Below are positions 1 through 6,493 of a DNA stretch of 7,312 bases, in pieces. Source of the stretch: an uncultured Cellvibrionales bacterium. Its GTDB lineage: Bacteria > Pseudomonadota > Gammaproteobacteria > Pseudomonadales > UBA7434. The notes under the pieces were generated by a model that was given only the letters and a program-made list of their open reading frames with translations, searched no databases and was not told where the DNA came from. The stretch lies in assembly GCA_937897785.1 (NCBI GenBank), contig CALCNB010000106.1:1-7312 (forward strand). Reading direction: 5' to 3'. Position 1 is the stretch's first letter. Every line of letters starts with the position of its first letter. The translations under genes and the position numbers were made by a program.

Positions 1-95
1 TTAATTTCAGCATCTTTAACTTTATTTAAATTTTGATAAACAATTCCTAGGTTATAGAAAGTTTGTGATGATTTTGGATTAATATAAATAGCCAA
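1..95 (-). CDS. TPR-repeat protein fragment, both ends missing
   Basis: The minus strand is open from position 92 down to the window edge and encodes 30 residues (3-92) with tetratricopeptide-repeat character. It starts with AIYINP, the end of one TPR helix B plus the conserved Asn-Pro turn. It continues with FYNLGIVYQNLNKVKDAE, which has the TPR Leu-Gly, Tyr and Ala positions in the right spacing. The frame stays open to the right beyond 95, but TPR similarity stops there and it runs antisense through arsC, so no start codon can be assigned. GC content of 1-95 is 22% by direct count, against 48% in a sample of the neighbouring wrbA gene (541-600). Such AT-rich TPR proteins are common in SAR11-like and cyanobacterial marine genomes (recall, not a search). 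It may be joined artificially to the rest of the window. Confidence 0.5.
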   Translation of the reverse strand, partial: MAIYINPKSSQTFYNLGIVYQNLNKVKDAEI

Positions 96-116
96 ATGTG
101 TCCAATAACCTAGGAA
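44..116. repeat. perfect 12-bp inverted repeat flanking the left junction
   Basis: TTCCTAGGTTAT at 44-55 is exactly the reverse complement of ATAACCTAGGAA at 105-116, with 49 bases between. The core CCTAGG is itself palindromic. The left arm lies inside the TPR-like coding stretch, where it encodes the Asn-Leu-Gly of the repeat on the minus strand. The right arm carries the AGGA ribosome binding site of arsC. It could form a long-loop hairpin, but it may instead mark a junction formed by inverted template switching or microhomology joining. Confidence 0.75.
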
Positions 117-124
117 ATAATACG

Positions 125-493
125 GTGCCAAAATATCGTCTCTATCATAACCCAAGATGCTCAAAATCTCGCCAGACGCTTGAATTGCTCAGGCAGCACC
201 AGATTGAACCTGAAATTATTTTGTATCTTGACAGTCCCCCCAGTATTACTGAACTCAGCGATTTATTAACTAAGTTAGCGTTTAGAGCAAGTGATCTGTT
301 GCGTAAAGGTGAAAGTATTTATAAAGAGAAGGTCAAGCCTTATGATTTAACTGAGCAGGATCTTTTGGCGCTAATGGTTGAGTATCCAAAGCTAATCGAG
401 CGTCCTATCGCTGTATGCGGGAAAAGGGCGGTATTGGGCCGTCCACCCGAGAATGTCCTGGAGTTAATTAACCCTATAAATGGTCAATCATGA
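125..493 (+). CDS. arsC: ArsC-family (glutaredoxin-dependent) arsenate reductase
   Basis: Cytosolic thioredoxin-fold enzyme of the ArsC family, expected to reduce arsenate to arsenite using glutaredoxin/glutathione. I chose GTG at 125, giving 122 residues. AGGA (112-115) lies 9 bases upstream, and this start puts the catalytic cysteine at residue 12, as in E. coli ArsC (HNPRCSKSR, residues 8-16). An in-frame GTG at 98 would add nine unconserved residues. Other family residues are present: Arg60 in LLRKGE, Arg93 in ERPI, and Arg106 in GRPPE, corresponding to E. coli Arg60, Arg94 and Arg107. The stop overlaps the wrbA start by four bases (ATGA). No arsR, arsB or acr3 is nearby, so it may be a housekeeping paralogue rather than part of a resistance operon. 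Activity on arsenate is inferred from the residues. Confidence 0.88.
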   Translation: MPKYRLYHNPRCSKSRQTLELLRQHQIEPEIILYLDSPPSITELSDLLTKLAFRASDLLRKGESIYKEKVKPYDLTEQDLLALMVEYPKLIERPIAVCGKRAVLGRPPENVLELINPINGQS

Positions 494-1092
494 ATGATAG
501 CTACGTTTTAATTTTGTATTACAGTCGAAACGGCGCGACAGCTAATATGGCTGAGGTGATTGCTGAGGGTGTGAATTCAGTGGACGGTCAAAGGGCTTTA
601 GTAAGAACTGTACCGCCGATCAGTGATTCGCTAGAAAGTTCAACTATGCCCGACATACCTGATCATGGCCCCCTATATTGCAGTGCAGAGGAATTACGCA
701 ACTGTAGCGGCCTTATCTTAGGTAGTCCGACCCGTTTCGGCAATATGGCTGCACCGTTGAAGTATTTTATCGATCAGACCAGTAATTTATGGCTTAGCGG
801 TAGTTTAGTAGATAAGCCAGCTGCGGTATTCACATCGACGGGTAGCATGCATGGCGGTAATGAAATGACACTGCTTACTATGTTAATCCCTCTGTTGCAC
901 CATGGTATGGTGGCTGTTGGTCTTCCTTATAATCTTGCTGCATTACACAATACTGTATCAGGAGGAACGCCGTACGGCGCCTCTCATGTGATGGTCAATG
1001 ATCAGCAGTCAATAAATTCAGATGAAGCTGAGCTGTGTAAAGCCCTGGGTGCAAGGGTTGCTCGCTTAGCTAATAAAATTGAGGAAGATTAA
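490..1092 (+). CDS. wrbA: NAD(P)H:quinone oxidoreductase, WrbA family
   Basis: A 200-residue flavodoxin-fold protein, the usual WrbA length. Members bind FMN, form tetramers and reduce quinones by two electrons in the cytosol, limiting semiquinone and oxidative stress. The FMN phosphate loop is SRNGAT (residues 12-17) after the first beta strand. GSPTRFGNM (78-86), STGSMHGG (116-123) and GGTPYGA (158-164) are the flavin-contacting WrbA signatures. ATG at 490 overlaps the arsC stop as ATGA. There is no clear Shine-Dalgarno sequence of its own, so translation is probably coupled to arsC. The DUF2069 gene follows after four bases. Family assignment is secure; the physiological substrate is inferred. 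Confidence 0.93.
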   Translation: MNDSYVLILYYSRNGATANMAEVIAEGVNSVDGQRALVRTVPPISDSLESSTMPDIPDHGPLYCSAEELRNCSGLILGSPTRFGNMAAPLKYFIDQTSNLWLSGSLVDKPAAVFTSTGSMHGGNEMTLLTMLIPLLHHGMVAVGLPYNLAALHNTVSGGTPYGASHVMVNDQQSINSDEAELCKALGARVARLANKIEED

Positions 1093-1096
1093 GAAG

Positions 1097-1465
1097 ATGT
1101 CGATCAAACCGGGTTATTCTTTCTATCATTTTCTTTCAGTTATGAGCTATTTCACGCTGTTATTTGTTATGCTCTACGCCTGTATGGCTTTTGGGCCCGA
1201 TCAAGTAGCCCCTATGCTGGTTCTTTGGTTATTGATTAGTTCGGGGTTGTTATTAATTATTAAAGGACTTTGCCAAGGTAAAAAACGCAGTTATATTTGG
1301 TATTGCTATATTTTGTTAATGTACTTTACTTTTAATGTAGTTTTTCTGTTTTCAGGAGGAACGTCAGATCAGTCACCAGCCATGCTGCATGAAGTGATAG
1401 CTATGGCCGCTATTGTGACGGGTTTTATTGCTGCAATAATGGCGTCAAGGCTTAAGCCTTCTTAA
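1097..1465 (+). CDS. DUF2069 family inner-membrane protein
   Basis: A 122-residue very hydrophobic protein with four likely membrane helices, at about residues 11-32, 38-57, 66-86 and 97-117. The short basic loop LCQGKKRSYIW between helices 2 and 3 and the overall length match the DUF2069 family of predicted inner-membrane proteins, whose function is unknown. I recall it often being encoded next to wrbA. I prefer ATG at 1097: GAGGAAG (1081-1087) lies 9 bases upstream inside the end of wrbA. A TTG at 1079 is an in-frame alternative that adds six residues. It is the last gene of the arsC-wrbA unit, and its stop overlaps the stop of convergent glpE. Confidence 0.75.
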   Translation: MSIKPGYSFYHFLSVMSYFTLLFVMLYACMAFGPDQVAPMLVLWLLISSGLLLIIKGLCQGKKRSYIWYCYILLMYFTFNVVFLFSGGTSDQSPAMLHEVIAMAAIVTGFIAAIMASRLKPS

Positions 1466-1469
1466 GCTT
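1448..1469. terminator. possible stem-loop at convergent gene ends
   Basis: GCTTAAG (1450-1456) and CTTAAGC (1461-1467) form a perfect 7-bp stem with a four-base CCTT loop. A G-U pair and an A-U pair extend it to nine pairs. It overlaps a 14-bp perfect palindrome at 1447-1460. It sits across the two overlapping stop codons of the DUF2069 gene and glpE, where a bidirectional terminator would be useful. There is no clear U-tract on either side, so intrinsic termination is doubtful. Confidence 0.3.
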
Positions 1470-1788
1470 CTGGCTTCTTTGTTATAGGCGGTGAATGTTG
1501 CCATTGTTCAAATCCACCATCAACTGAATAAACCTGCTCAAATCCTTGGTTGATAAAGTACTCGCCTGCTTGCTGACTTGAATTGCCATGATAGCAATAG
1601 ATCAGTAACGGCTGACTAGTTTCTGCTGAGGCAATAAACTGGCTGAGTGAACTATTATCGATATGTATAGCGTCACCAATGTGGCCAGCTAGATAGCTTT
1701 CTTGATCTCGAATATCAATCAATTGACTACCATCTTGTAAATAGATTTCTGACGCTGTCTGACAATCAATACGCATTAATTTAGTCAT
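1462..1788 (-). CDS. glpE: thiosulfate sulfurtransferase GlpE (single-domain rhodanese)
   Basis: Cytosolic single-domain rhodanese that moves sulfane sulfur from thiosulfate to cyanide or to physiological thiol acceptors such as thioredoxin. ATG at 1788 gives 108 residues, the E. coli GlpE length, and is preceded by GAAGG with an eight-base spacing. A TTG at 1818 would add ten unconserved residues. The catalytic loop CYHGNSS has its cysteine at residue 65, as in E. coli GlpE. LIDIRDQESYLAGHI (23-37) and VYSVDGGFEQW are the other rhodanese and GlpE signatures. It follows yheS on the same strand with a 30-base gap, so the two are probably co-transcribed. There is no glycerol-3-phosphate regulon gene nearby, unlike the E. 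coli locus after which it was named. Confidence 0.9.
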   Translation of the reverse strand: MTKLMRIDCQTASEIYLQDGSQLIDIRDQESYLAGHIGDAIHIDNSSLSQFIASAETSQPLLIYCYHGNSSQQAGEYFINQGFEQVYSVDGGFEQWQHSPPITKKPEA

Positions 1789-1818
1789 GGTTGATGCCTT
1801 CGGTAACCGTGTTTTCAA

Positions 1819-3762
1819 TTATTCTTTATGATGAGCAATTTCAAGTTGTTCGTTGATTTCTAACCATTCACTCTCAAGCTGAGTGACTGTTAATTTTAAC
1901 TGGCCCTGTTGTTGAATGGCCGCAGCTAATCGTTGTTTATTATTATCATCGTAAATTGATGGTAGTGCCAGTTCATTTTCGATGGAATTTAGAGTTTCCT
2001 CATGCTGAGAAAGCTGCGCTTCAATTTGCTGGCAGCGCTGGGTCAGGGGTTTTAATTTGGCCCGCAATTCGGCAGCTTCTCGTTTTCTGTTTTTTTTATC
2101 AATTAAAGTTTCGCTACTTTTAATAGGTCCAGTTGATCCTATTTCAGCTGCTTGCGTGTTAGCGCTAGAATTGCTATCAGTGAAGTCTTTAACTCTGTTA
2201 TTCAATAACCATTTGGCATACTGTTCAAGGTCGCCGTCATAATGAGTGAGCTGACCATCAGTGACTAACCACAGTTCATCAGTCACTGTTTCTAAAAGGT
2301 GCCGATCATGTGATATTACCAGCAGTGAGCCCTGATAACTTTGTAATGCCACATTCAAAGCGTATCGCATTTCAAGATCCAGATGGTTTGTGGGCTCGTC
2401 AAGCAATAACAAATTTGGTTTTTTTAAAACTAAGGTGGCCAAGACAAGTCTCGCTTTTTCCCCGCCAGACATTGGTTCTATTGATGAAATTGCCTGATTG
2501 CCAATAAAACCGAAGCCACCTAAAAAACGACGCAACTCTGCCTCACTTTGTGATGAATAGGCTCTACTTAGATGGCTTAAAGGGGTATCATCCGGCCTGA
2601 GTTGATCAAGTTGATACTGTGCGAAATAGCCGATGTTGATTTCTTTAGCGCGATCGATGCTGCCTTGTTGTGCGTCGAGTTCACCTGCGATAGCTTTTAT
2701 CAGAGTAGACTTGCCCGTACCATTAGCGCCTAGTAGGCCGATTCGCGCCCCTTGTTCAATGTTGATACTAACCTTACTTAAGATGGTTGTATCTTGATAA
2801 CCAAGCTGTAAATTATCGGTTTGAATTAGCTGCCTTGGATCTTTGCTTGGGGCTTGAAACTCAAAAGAAAAGGGCGAGTCTATATGCGCTGGGGCAATCG
2901 AAGTTAATTTCGCTAAGGCCTTAACACGGCTTTGAGCTTGCTTTGCTTTTGTTGCCTTGGCACCAAAACGGTCAATAAACTTTTGCATGTGCGCAATATT
3001 TTTTTGCTGTTTAATAAAAGCTGCGGTTTGGTTAGCTAGCCGTGCCGCTCGTTGCTTTTCAAATTCAGAGTAATTACCGTTGTAATGGCTAATCGTTTGC
3101 TGTTCGATATGGGCGATATGGGTGCAGATACTGTCAAGGAAATCACGGTCATGAGAAATAATCATTAGGCAGCCTTTGTAGCGTTTTAACCATGATTCAA
3201 GCCAAATAATTGCATCGAGATCTAGGTGGTTAGTTGGCTCATCTAGCAATAGAATATCAGATTGAATCATGAGTGCTCTAGCTAGATTTAGACGCATTCT
3301 CCAGCCACCTGAAAATGCATTCACAGTTGTTTGTTGTTGGTCGCTGGTAAAACCAAGGCCTGCTAATAGTTGTCCAGAACGCGATTCAGCTGTATAAGCA
3401 TCGGCATTTTCTAGTTGCTCATAAGCGGCTGCCAATGCTTCGTTATCACCACTTTTTTCTGCTTCTTGGAGAGAATGCTTGGCAGCCATAAGGGCTTGAT
3501 CGCCAGCCATGACAAAGTCAATCGCGGTTCCTTGATGCCGTTCAACATGCTGGGCAACCGTGGCAATGATAAAGGAAGGAGGTATGGTGATATCACCAAG
3601 ATCAACATTGATGTCATGGGTTAGCATTGACATGAAGCTGGATTTACCACAGCCATTAGCGCCCGTAAGACCTACACGATGACCTGAATAGGCGGAGAAA
3701 TTTGCATCTTTAAAGAGTAATTTATCGCCTCTTCGAAGGCTGACGTTTGAAACAGTGATCAT
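1819..3762 (-). CDS. yheS: ABC-F family ATPase, YheS type
   Basis: Soluble tandem-ATPase protein of the ABC-F group. Family members bind the ribosomal E site and affect translation; they are not transporters, and no membrane segment is seen. It has 647 residues, close to E. coli YheS. Domain 1 has Walker A GANGCGKS (34-41), signature FSGGW (150-154) and Walker B LLLDEP (171-176). The interdomain linker at about 235-300 includes DRFGAKATKAKQAQSR, typical of YheS. Domain 2 has Walker A GANGTGKS (345-352), signature MSGGE (431-435) and Walker B LLLDEP (452-457). Charged heptad-like residues 555-645 form a C-terminal coiled-coil tail. ATG at 3762 fits the family N-terminus, but only an A-rich leader precedes it, with no clear Shine-Dalgarno sequence. 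All catalytic motifs are intact, so it should be an active ATPase. Its rRNA or stress specificity cannot be read from sequence. Confidence 0.93.
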   Translation of the reverse strand: MITVSNVSLRRGDKLLFKDANFSAYSGHRVGLTGANGCGKSSFMSMLTHDINVDLGDITIPPSFIIATVAQHVERHQGTAIDFVMAGDQALMAAKHSLQEAEKSGDNEALAAAYEQLENADAYTAESRSGQLLAGLGFTSDQQQTTVNAFSGGWRMRLNLARALMIQSDILLLDEPTNHLDLDAIIWLESWLKRYKGCLMIISHDRDFLDSICTHIAHIEQQTISHYNGNYSEFEKQRAARLANQTAAFIKQQKNIAHMQKFIDRFGAKATKAKQAQSRVKALAKLTSIAPAHIDSPFSFEFQAPSKDPRQLIQTDNLQLGYQDTTILSKVSINIEQGARIGLLGANGTGKSTLIKAIAGELDAQQGSIDRAKEINIGYFAQYQLDQLRPDDTPLSHLSRAYSSQSEAELRRFLGGFGFIGNQAISSIEPMSGGEKARLVLATLVLKKPNLLLLDEPTNHLDLEMRYALNVALQSYQGSLLVISHDRHLLETVTDELWLVTDGQLTHYDGDLEQYAKWLLNNRVKDFTDSNSSANTQAAEIGSTGPIKSSETLIDKKNRKREAAELRAKLKPLTQRCQQIEAQLSQHEETLNSIENELALPSIYDDNNKQRLAAAIQQQGQLKLTVTQLESEWLEINEQLEIAHHKE

Positions 3763-3792
3763 GATTATTTTTTTAAATAAAGCAGCCTACTC

Positions 3793-3823
3793 ATAATAGC
3801 TTGAGTGAGCCGATGTCTGGCAA
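3793..3823 (-). promoter_or_regulatory. weak candidate sigma-70 promoter for yheS-glpE
   Basis: On the minus strand TTGCCA (3823-3818) and TATTAT (3798-3793) are 19 bases apart, a little long for sigma-70, in the 69-base gap between the FlhB-like gene and yheS. The match is modest. Read-through from the upstream fliK-like/flhB-like unit is equally possible, as I see no terminator in the gap. Confidence 0.25.
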
Positions 3824-3831
3824 TTGATAGC

Positions 3832-4116
3832 TCATTGCAACTTTAAAGAGTACGCTAGGGCGATTATCTGGGCAATGATAACATATAAATCATGCGGAAT
3901 TTCATCGCCTAGTTCGAGCATTGACAGTAACTCAGTAAGCTCGGCATTCTCATACATTGGCACGCCTAATTGCCTAGCTAGATCTATAATCTGCTCTGCA
4001 ACAATCCCTTCGCCTGATGCGGTGACTAATGGTGCGCCGACACCCTCGTATTTAAGCGCGATAGCTTTTTGATATGCATCAATGGCTTGCTGGTTTTTAT
4101 CCTGCTTTTTATTCAT
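3832..4116 (-). CDS. FlhB C-terminal-domain-like protein (FlhB/EscU/YscU switch-domain homologue)
   Basis: A 94-residue soluble protein resembling the cytoplasmic C-terminal domain of the flagellar export switch protein FlhB. The family pattern is clear: AIALKYEGVGAPLVTASGEG (residues 18-37), AEQIIDLARQLGVPMYENAEL (40-60, last residue of the run omitted in some relatives), then LLSMLELGDEIPHDLYVIIA and a hydrophobic end. It lacks the four FlhB membrane helices and the self-cleaving Asn-Pro-Thr-His site that precedes this domain, so it is a stand-alone domain protein like YlqH/FhlB, not truncated flhB. Its start is one base after the fliK-like stop, with a poor ribosome binding site, so translation is probably coupled. 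Stand-alone homologues are reported to replace part of FlhB function in some bacteria. Whether this one acts in flagellar export is inference. Confidence 0.82.
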   Translation of the reverse strand: MNKKQDKNQQAIDAYQKAIALKYEGVGAPLVTASGEGIVAEQIIDLARQLGVPMYENAELTELLSMLELGDEIPHDLYVIIAQIIALAYSLKLQ

Positions 4117-4117
4117 C

Positions 4118-5575
4118 TTAAATATTGGTGTCTAATAGGTTGGTGATTGACATGTTGTTGCTATTATTCTTTGGTATACCCAGTACACATTGTAATTTAT
4201 CTACAATCATACCTTGCTGTGTTAGTCCCTCATTTAAGTCATCTAACGAACTTGATATTTTGGTTTTTATATCGGCGTTAGGCGCCCAAAATACAGCGGC
4301 GCACTTTTTACCTCTAAGGCTTATCATGCTGATAAGTTGTCCCGCACTACCGCAGTCGAAACTCAGTTTAGCGTTCCATATGCGTTGGCCTTGTAATTGA
4401 TCTTTAGCGCTATTGCTTTTATCCCATTGCAGTCTCAACTCTAGCATTGAAATTTTTTGATCGATCCAGACAGGTAATTCAAATAATAAACTGCCAGTAT
4501 TATCACTCATTGATTGTTGTGTGTTTAAAGTTGTTAATTGCTGGCTTTGTACCCGTGATACAAGGCTTAGTAGTAATCGTAATAGGGGTAATATTTCTTG
4601 GCCTTTATTAGAAGTATTAACGCTTAAAGCGTCTGATCGGCTCATTAAGTCTGTCAAAGTATTCCAAAGTTGGTTGAGATTAATGGGCGGGTTTTGAGTA
4701 TTTTTAAGGAGTTTGTCAGTACCTCGGTGACGGCTAAGTGCTGTGATTAAATTAAGCAGGCTAAGTTTGTAGTCAGTTGTTTTTCCGTTCGTTGTTCCGG
4801 CATTAACAAGAAGCCCTAGTGAGAGTAGGTGATCGACAGTTATTTTTTCGCCAGTAGAGAGTAATTGTTTAAGCTTAGATTCTAATAATACGCCACTGTT
4901 TTTAATCGCCTGCGCCAAGCGCAAAGGATCTGTCAGTTGACCTAATGGGTTAATACTTTGCTTAAATTGTAGGGTGGCCATCGAAATTTCTTTATGTACC
5001 TGTGGTAGCTTATCCAGCATGGTATTAAGACTTGATAGCTCGAGAGTATCATTTCGTCTTGGTAAGTGGCTACGAAGCGCATTCATTATGATGGCTTGTT
5101 GTTGTGAATTAATGATTTTTGGTAAAGCGATTGCAGATTGTGATATGGCTGGCGACCCGGCTTTATTGCTTATTATTGATTTGTCACTGATCACCGTCTG
5201 GGACTGTTTGTAACTCTCTAATGAGGCTTGCTTATCAAGCACTCTAAGTAATTTAATCTGCTGATGGTTGACGATTAAAATATCCAGTTGTTGTCCTATT
5301 CTGGGTAATAAGGGTGACTCAACAGTGATCTTTTGATGGCCTATCTTTAGCACGACATCATAAATAACCGCTTTAGAGCTATGATGGGGCGATTGATGGC
5401 TCTGAATGGATCCCGAGGCTGTGCTGTTTGACCGAAGAGTGACATCGACCACTACCGCGCGTTGGATGTCACCGACATGGTTTGCGAGATAGCGCTGACT
5501 GGCTTCACTGGTAGGTTTAAACTGCAATCGGTCCAGTTGACCGCTGCTATTAGCAGCTTGTGATTCATTGATCAT
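4118..5575 (-). CDS. FliK-like flagellar hook-length control family protein
   Basis: A 485-residue protein with no signal peptide or membrane helix. The N-terminal half and middle are polar, rich in Ser, Gln and Leu, and poorly conserved. Residues about 375-468 look like the Flg_hook domain of FliK: MLELRLQWD, a GQRIWNAKLSFD strand, GQLISMISLRGKKCAAVFW, then a helix ending LTQQGMIVDKLQCVLG. In FliK this domain contacts FlhB and switches the export apparatus from hook to filament substrates. Translational linkage with an FlhB-C-like gene supports a common role. No other flagellar gene is in the window, and divergent FliK-domain proteins beside ccm genes may be paralogues of the true hook-length ruler. 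ATG at 5575 is preceded by GAAGAG, a moderate ribosome binding site. Confidence 0.72.
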   Translation of the reverse strand: MINESQAANSSGQLDRLQFKPTSEASQRYLANHVGDIQRAVVVDVTLRSNSTASGSIQSHQSPHHSSKAVIYDVVLKIGHQKITVESPLLPRIGQQLDILIVNHQQIKLLRVLDKQASLESYKQSQTVISDKSIISNKAGSPAISQSAIALPKIINSQQQAIIMNALRSHLPRRNDTLELSSLNTMLDKLPQVHKEISMATLQFKQSINPLGQLTDPLRLAQAIKNSGVLLESKLKQLLSTGEKITVDHLLSLGLLVNAGTTNGKTTDYKLSLLNLITALSRHRGTDKLLKNTQNPPINLNQLWNTLTDLMSRSDALSVNTSNKGQEILPLLRLLLSLVSRVQSQQLTTLNTQQSMSDNTGSLLFELPVWIDQKISMLELRLQWDKSNSAKDQLQGQRIWNAKLSFDCGSAGQLISMISLRGKKCAAVFWAPNADIKTKISSSLDDLNEGLTQQGMIVDKLQCVLGIPKNNSNNMSITNLLDTNI

Positions 5576-5770
5576 ATAGGATCTCTTCGTTATCTAAGCC
5601 GCCCTAAAATCGTTGTTTGCATTACTATACCCTAGATTTTTTAATCGATCGGCTTAAAAGTAGCATTTTAGCGAAATTGAAGGTGAATTTTGAGTAGATT
5701 TGCCATTCAAATAGTTGTCATAAGGTCTTGAATTGGGTTTTTATAGTTTATAATAAGCTGATCAAATATT
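5576..5770. promoter_or_regulatory. divergent intergenic region between fliK-like and ccmA
   Basis: These 195 bases contain no gene I can support and must hold the promoters of two divergent units. The ccmA-side candidate is listed separately. On the minus strand TATAGT just downstream of an A-rich run is a possible -10, but no good -35 pairs with it. A sigma-28-like arrangement (TAAAATGC at 5670-5663, GCCGATCG at 5653-5646) has a 9-base spacer instead of the usual 11. No riboswitch-like fold or operator repeat was recognised. Confidence 0.5.
5728..5754 (+). promoter_or_regulatory. candidate sigma-70 promoter for the ccm operon
   Basis: TTGAAT (5728-5733) and a consensus TATAAT (5749-5754) are separated by 15 bases, slightly short of the optimal 17. 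Transcription would begin near 5761, leaving a leader of about ten bases before ATG 5771. The perfect -10 hexamer makes promoter activity plausible. The short spacer makes the exact -35 uncertain. Confidence 0.45.
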
Positions 5771-6493
5771 ATGTTTGCAGATGATTTTCAACCAACGGTA
5801 AGGCGCTCATTGTTGTCTAGTTTGATAGATCCAATCAATAAACAGCTAAGTGCAGTAAGCGGCTTGGTACTGGACGGTATAGGCTGCGAAAAGGCTTATC
5901 GCCAGCTTTTCTCTGGAGTCACGGTGTCCTTGAGAGCAGGGCAGGGGCTTCATGTGGCGGGTTCAAATGGTTCAGGAAAAACGACTTTATTAAAAATTAT
6001 TGCAGGCCTTTCTAACGATTATCATGGTTCGATTGCTTGGCGTTACAGCGACGAACTGAATCATGTTATTGATAAATCTGATTTGCTTTATCTTGGTCAC
6101 CTTACGGGTGTAAAGTCTTTGTTGACGCCTCTAGAAAACCTTTCTTGGTGGGTCTCACTTTGTTTGCCAGCCTACCCGATCGGTAGTGACGAGATCACTC
6201 AAGCCTTACAGCAGATGGGCCTCAATTCAGAGCTTAATACCCCATGCCATTTTTTGTCGGCAGGTCAGCAGCGGCGAGTAGCTTTAGCGCGCTTACTACT
6301 GAGTCAGCAACGAGTTTGGATTCTCGATGAGCCGTTCACGGCGCTGGACCACTCGGGTATCAGCCAGATTGAAAATTGCATCAAGCGACACCAGTCTTCT
6401 GGGGGTATAGTCATTATGACCAGTCATCAAGCGGTCAGTAACGTTGAGCTTATCCAACTTAATCTAGCTGATTATCAACAGAGGCCAAATTGA
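5771..6493 (+). CDS. ccmA: cytochrome c maturation ATP-binding protein CcmA
   Basis: ATPase subunit of the CcmAB-CD complex, which uses ATP to release heme-loaded CcmE for delivery to apocytochromes c in the periplasm (system I). Motifs in the 240-residue product: Walker A GSNGSGKTT (64-72), Q-loop area near YLGHLTG (107-113), ABC signature LSAGQQRR (162-169), Walker B VWILDEP (182-188), and switch His219 in MTSHQ. LSAGQ in place of LSGGQ is common in CcmA. The product is about 30 residues longer at the N-terminus than most CcmA proteins. ATG 5771 has no ribosome binding site, and TTG at 5810, six bases after AAGG, is an alternative start. The stop overlaps ccmB. Identity is secure; the start is not. 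Confidence 0.93.
   Translation: MFADDFQPTVRRSLLSSLIDPINKQLSAVSGLVLDGIGCEKAYRQLFSGVTVSLRAGQGLHVAGSNGSGKTTLLKIIAGLSNDYHGSIAWRYSDELNHVIDKSDLLYLGHLTGVKSLLTPLENLSWWVSLCLPAYPIGSDEITQALQQMGLNSELNTPCHFLSAGQQRRVALARLLLSQQRVWILDEPFTALDHSGISQIENCIKRHQSSGGIVIMTSHQAVSNVELIQLNLADYQQRPN

Noticed and set aside
125..493. Arsenic resistance operon.
   Set aside because: Only the reductase is present. No ArsR-type regulator, ArsB/Acr3 pump or other ars gene lies nearby.
2057..2507. Plus-strand open frames at 2057-2242 and 2310-2507.
   Set aside because: They lie antisense to conserved yheS coding sequence (second ATPase domain and C-terminal tail) and have no family resemblance.
3411..3624. Open frames on both strands within the first ATPase domain of yheS.
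   Set aside because: They are shadows of a strongly conserved coding region.
3832..4116. Truncated flhB pseudogene.
   Set aside because: The domain begins and ends cleanly, has its own start one base after the preceding gene, and matches the known stand-alone family.
3824..5213. Plus-strand open frames at 3824-4072, 4125-4400 and 4974-5213.
   Set aside because: They are antisense to the FlhB-C-like and FliK-like genes, whose translations carry recognisable family patterns; the antisense products do not.
5576..5770. Riboswitch, small RNA or attachment site in the largest intergenic gap.
   Set aside because: No conserved aptamer pattern, terminator hairpin with U-tract, direct repeat or tRNA-like sequence was seen.
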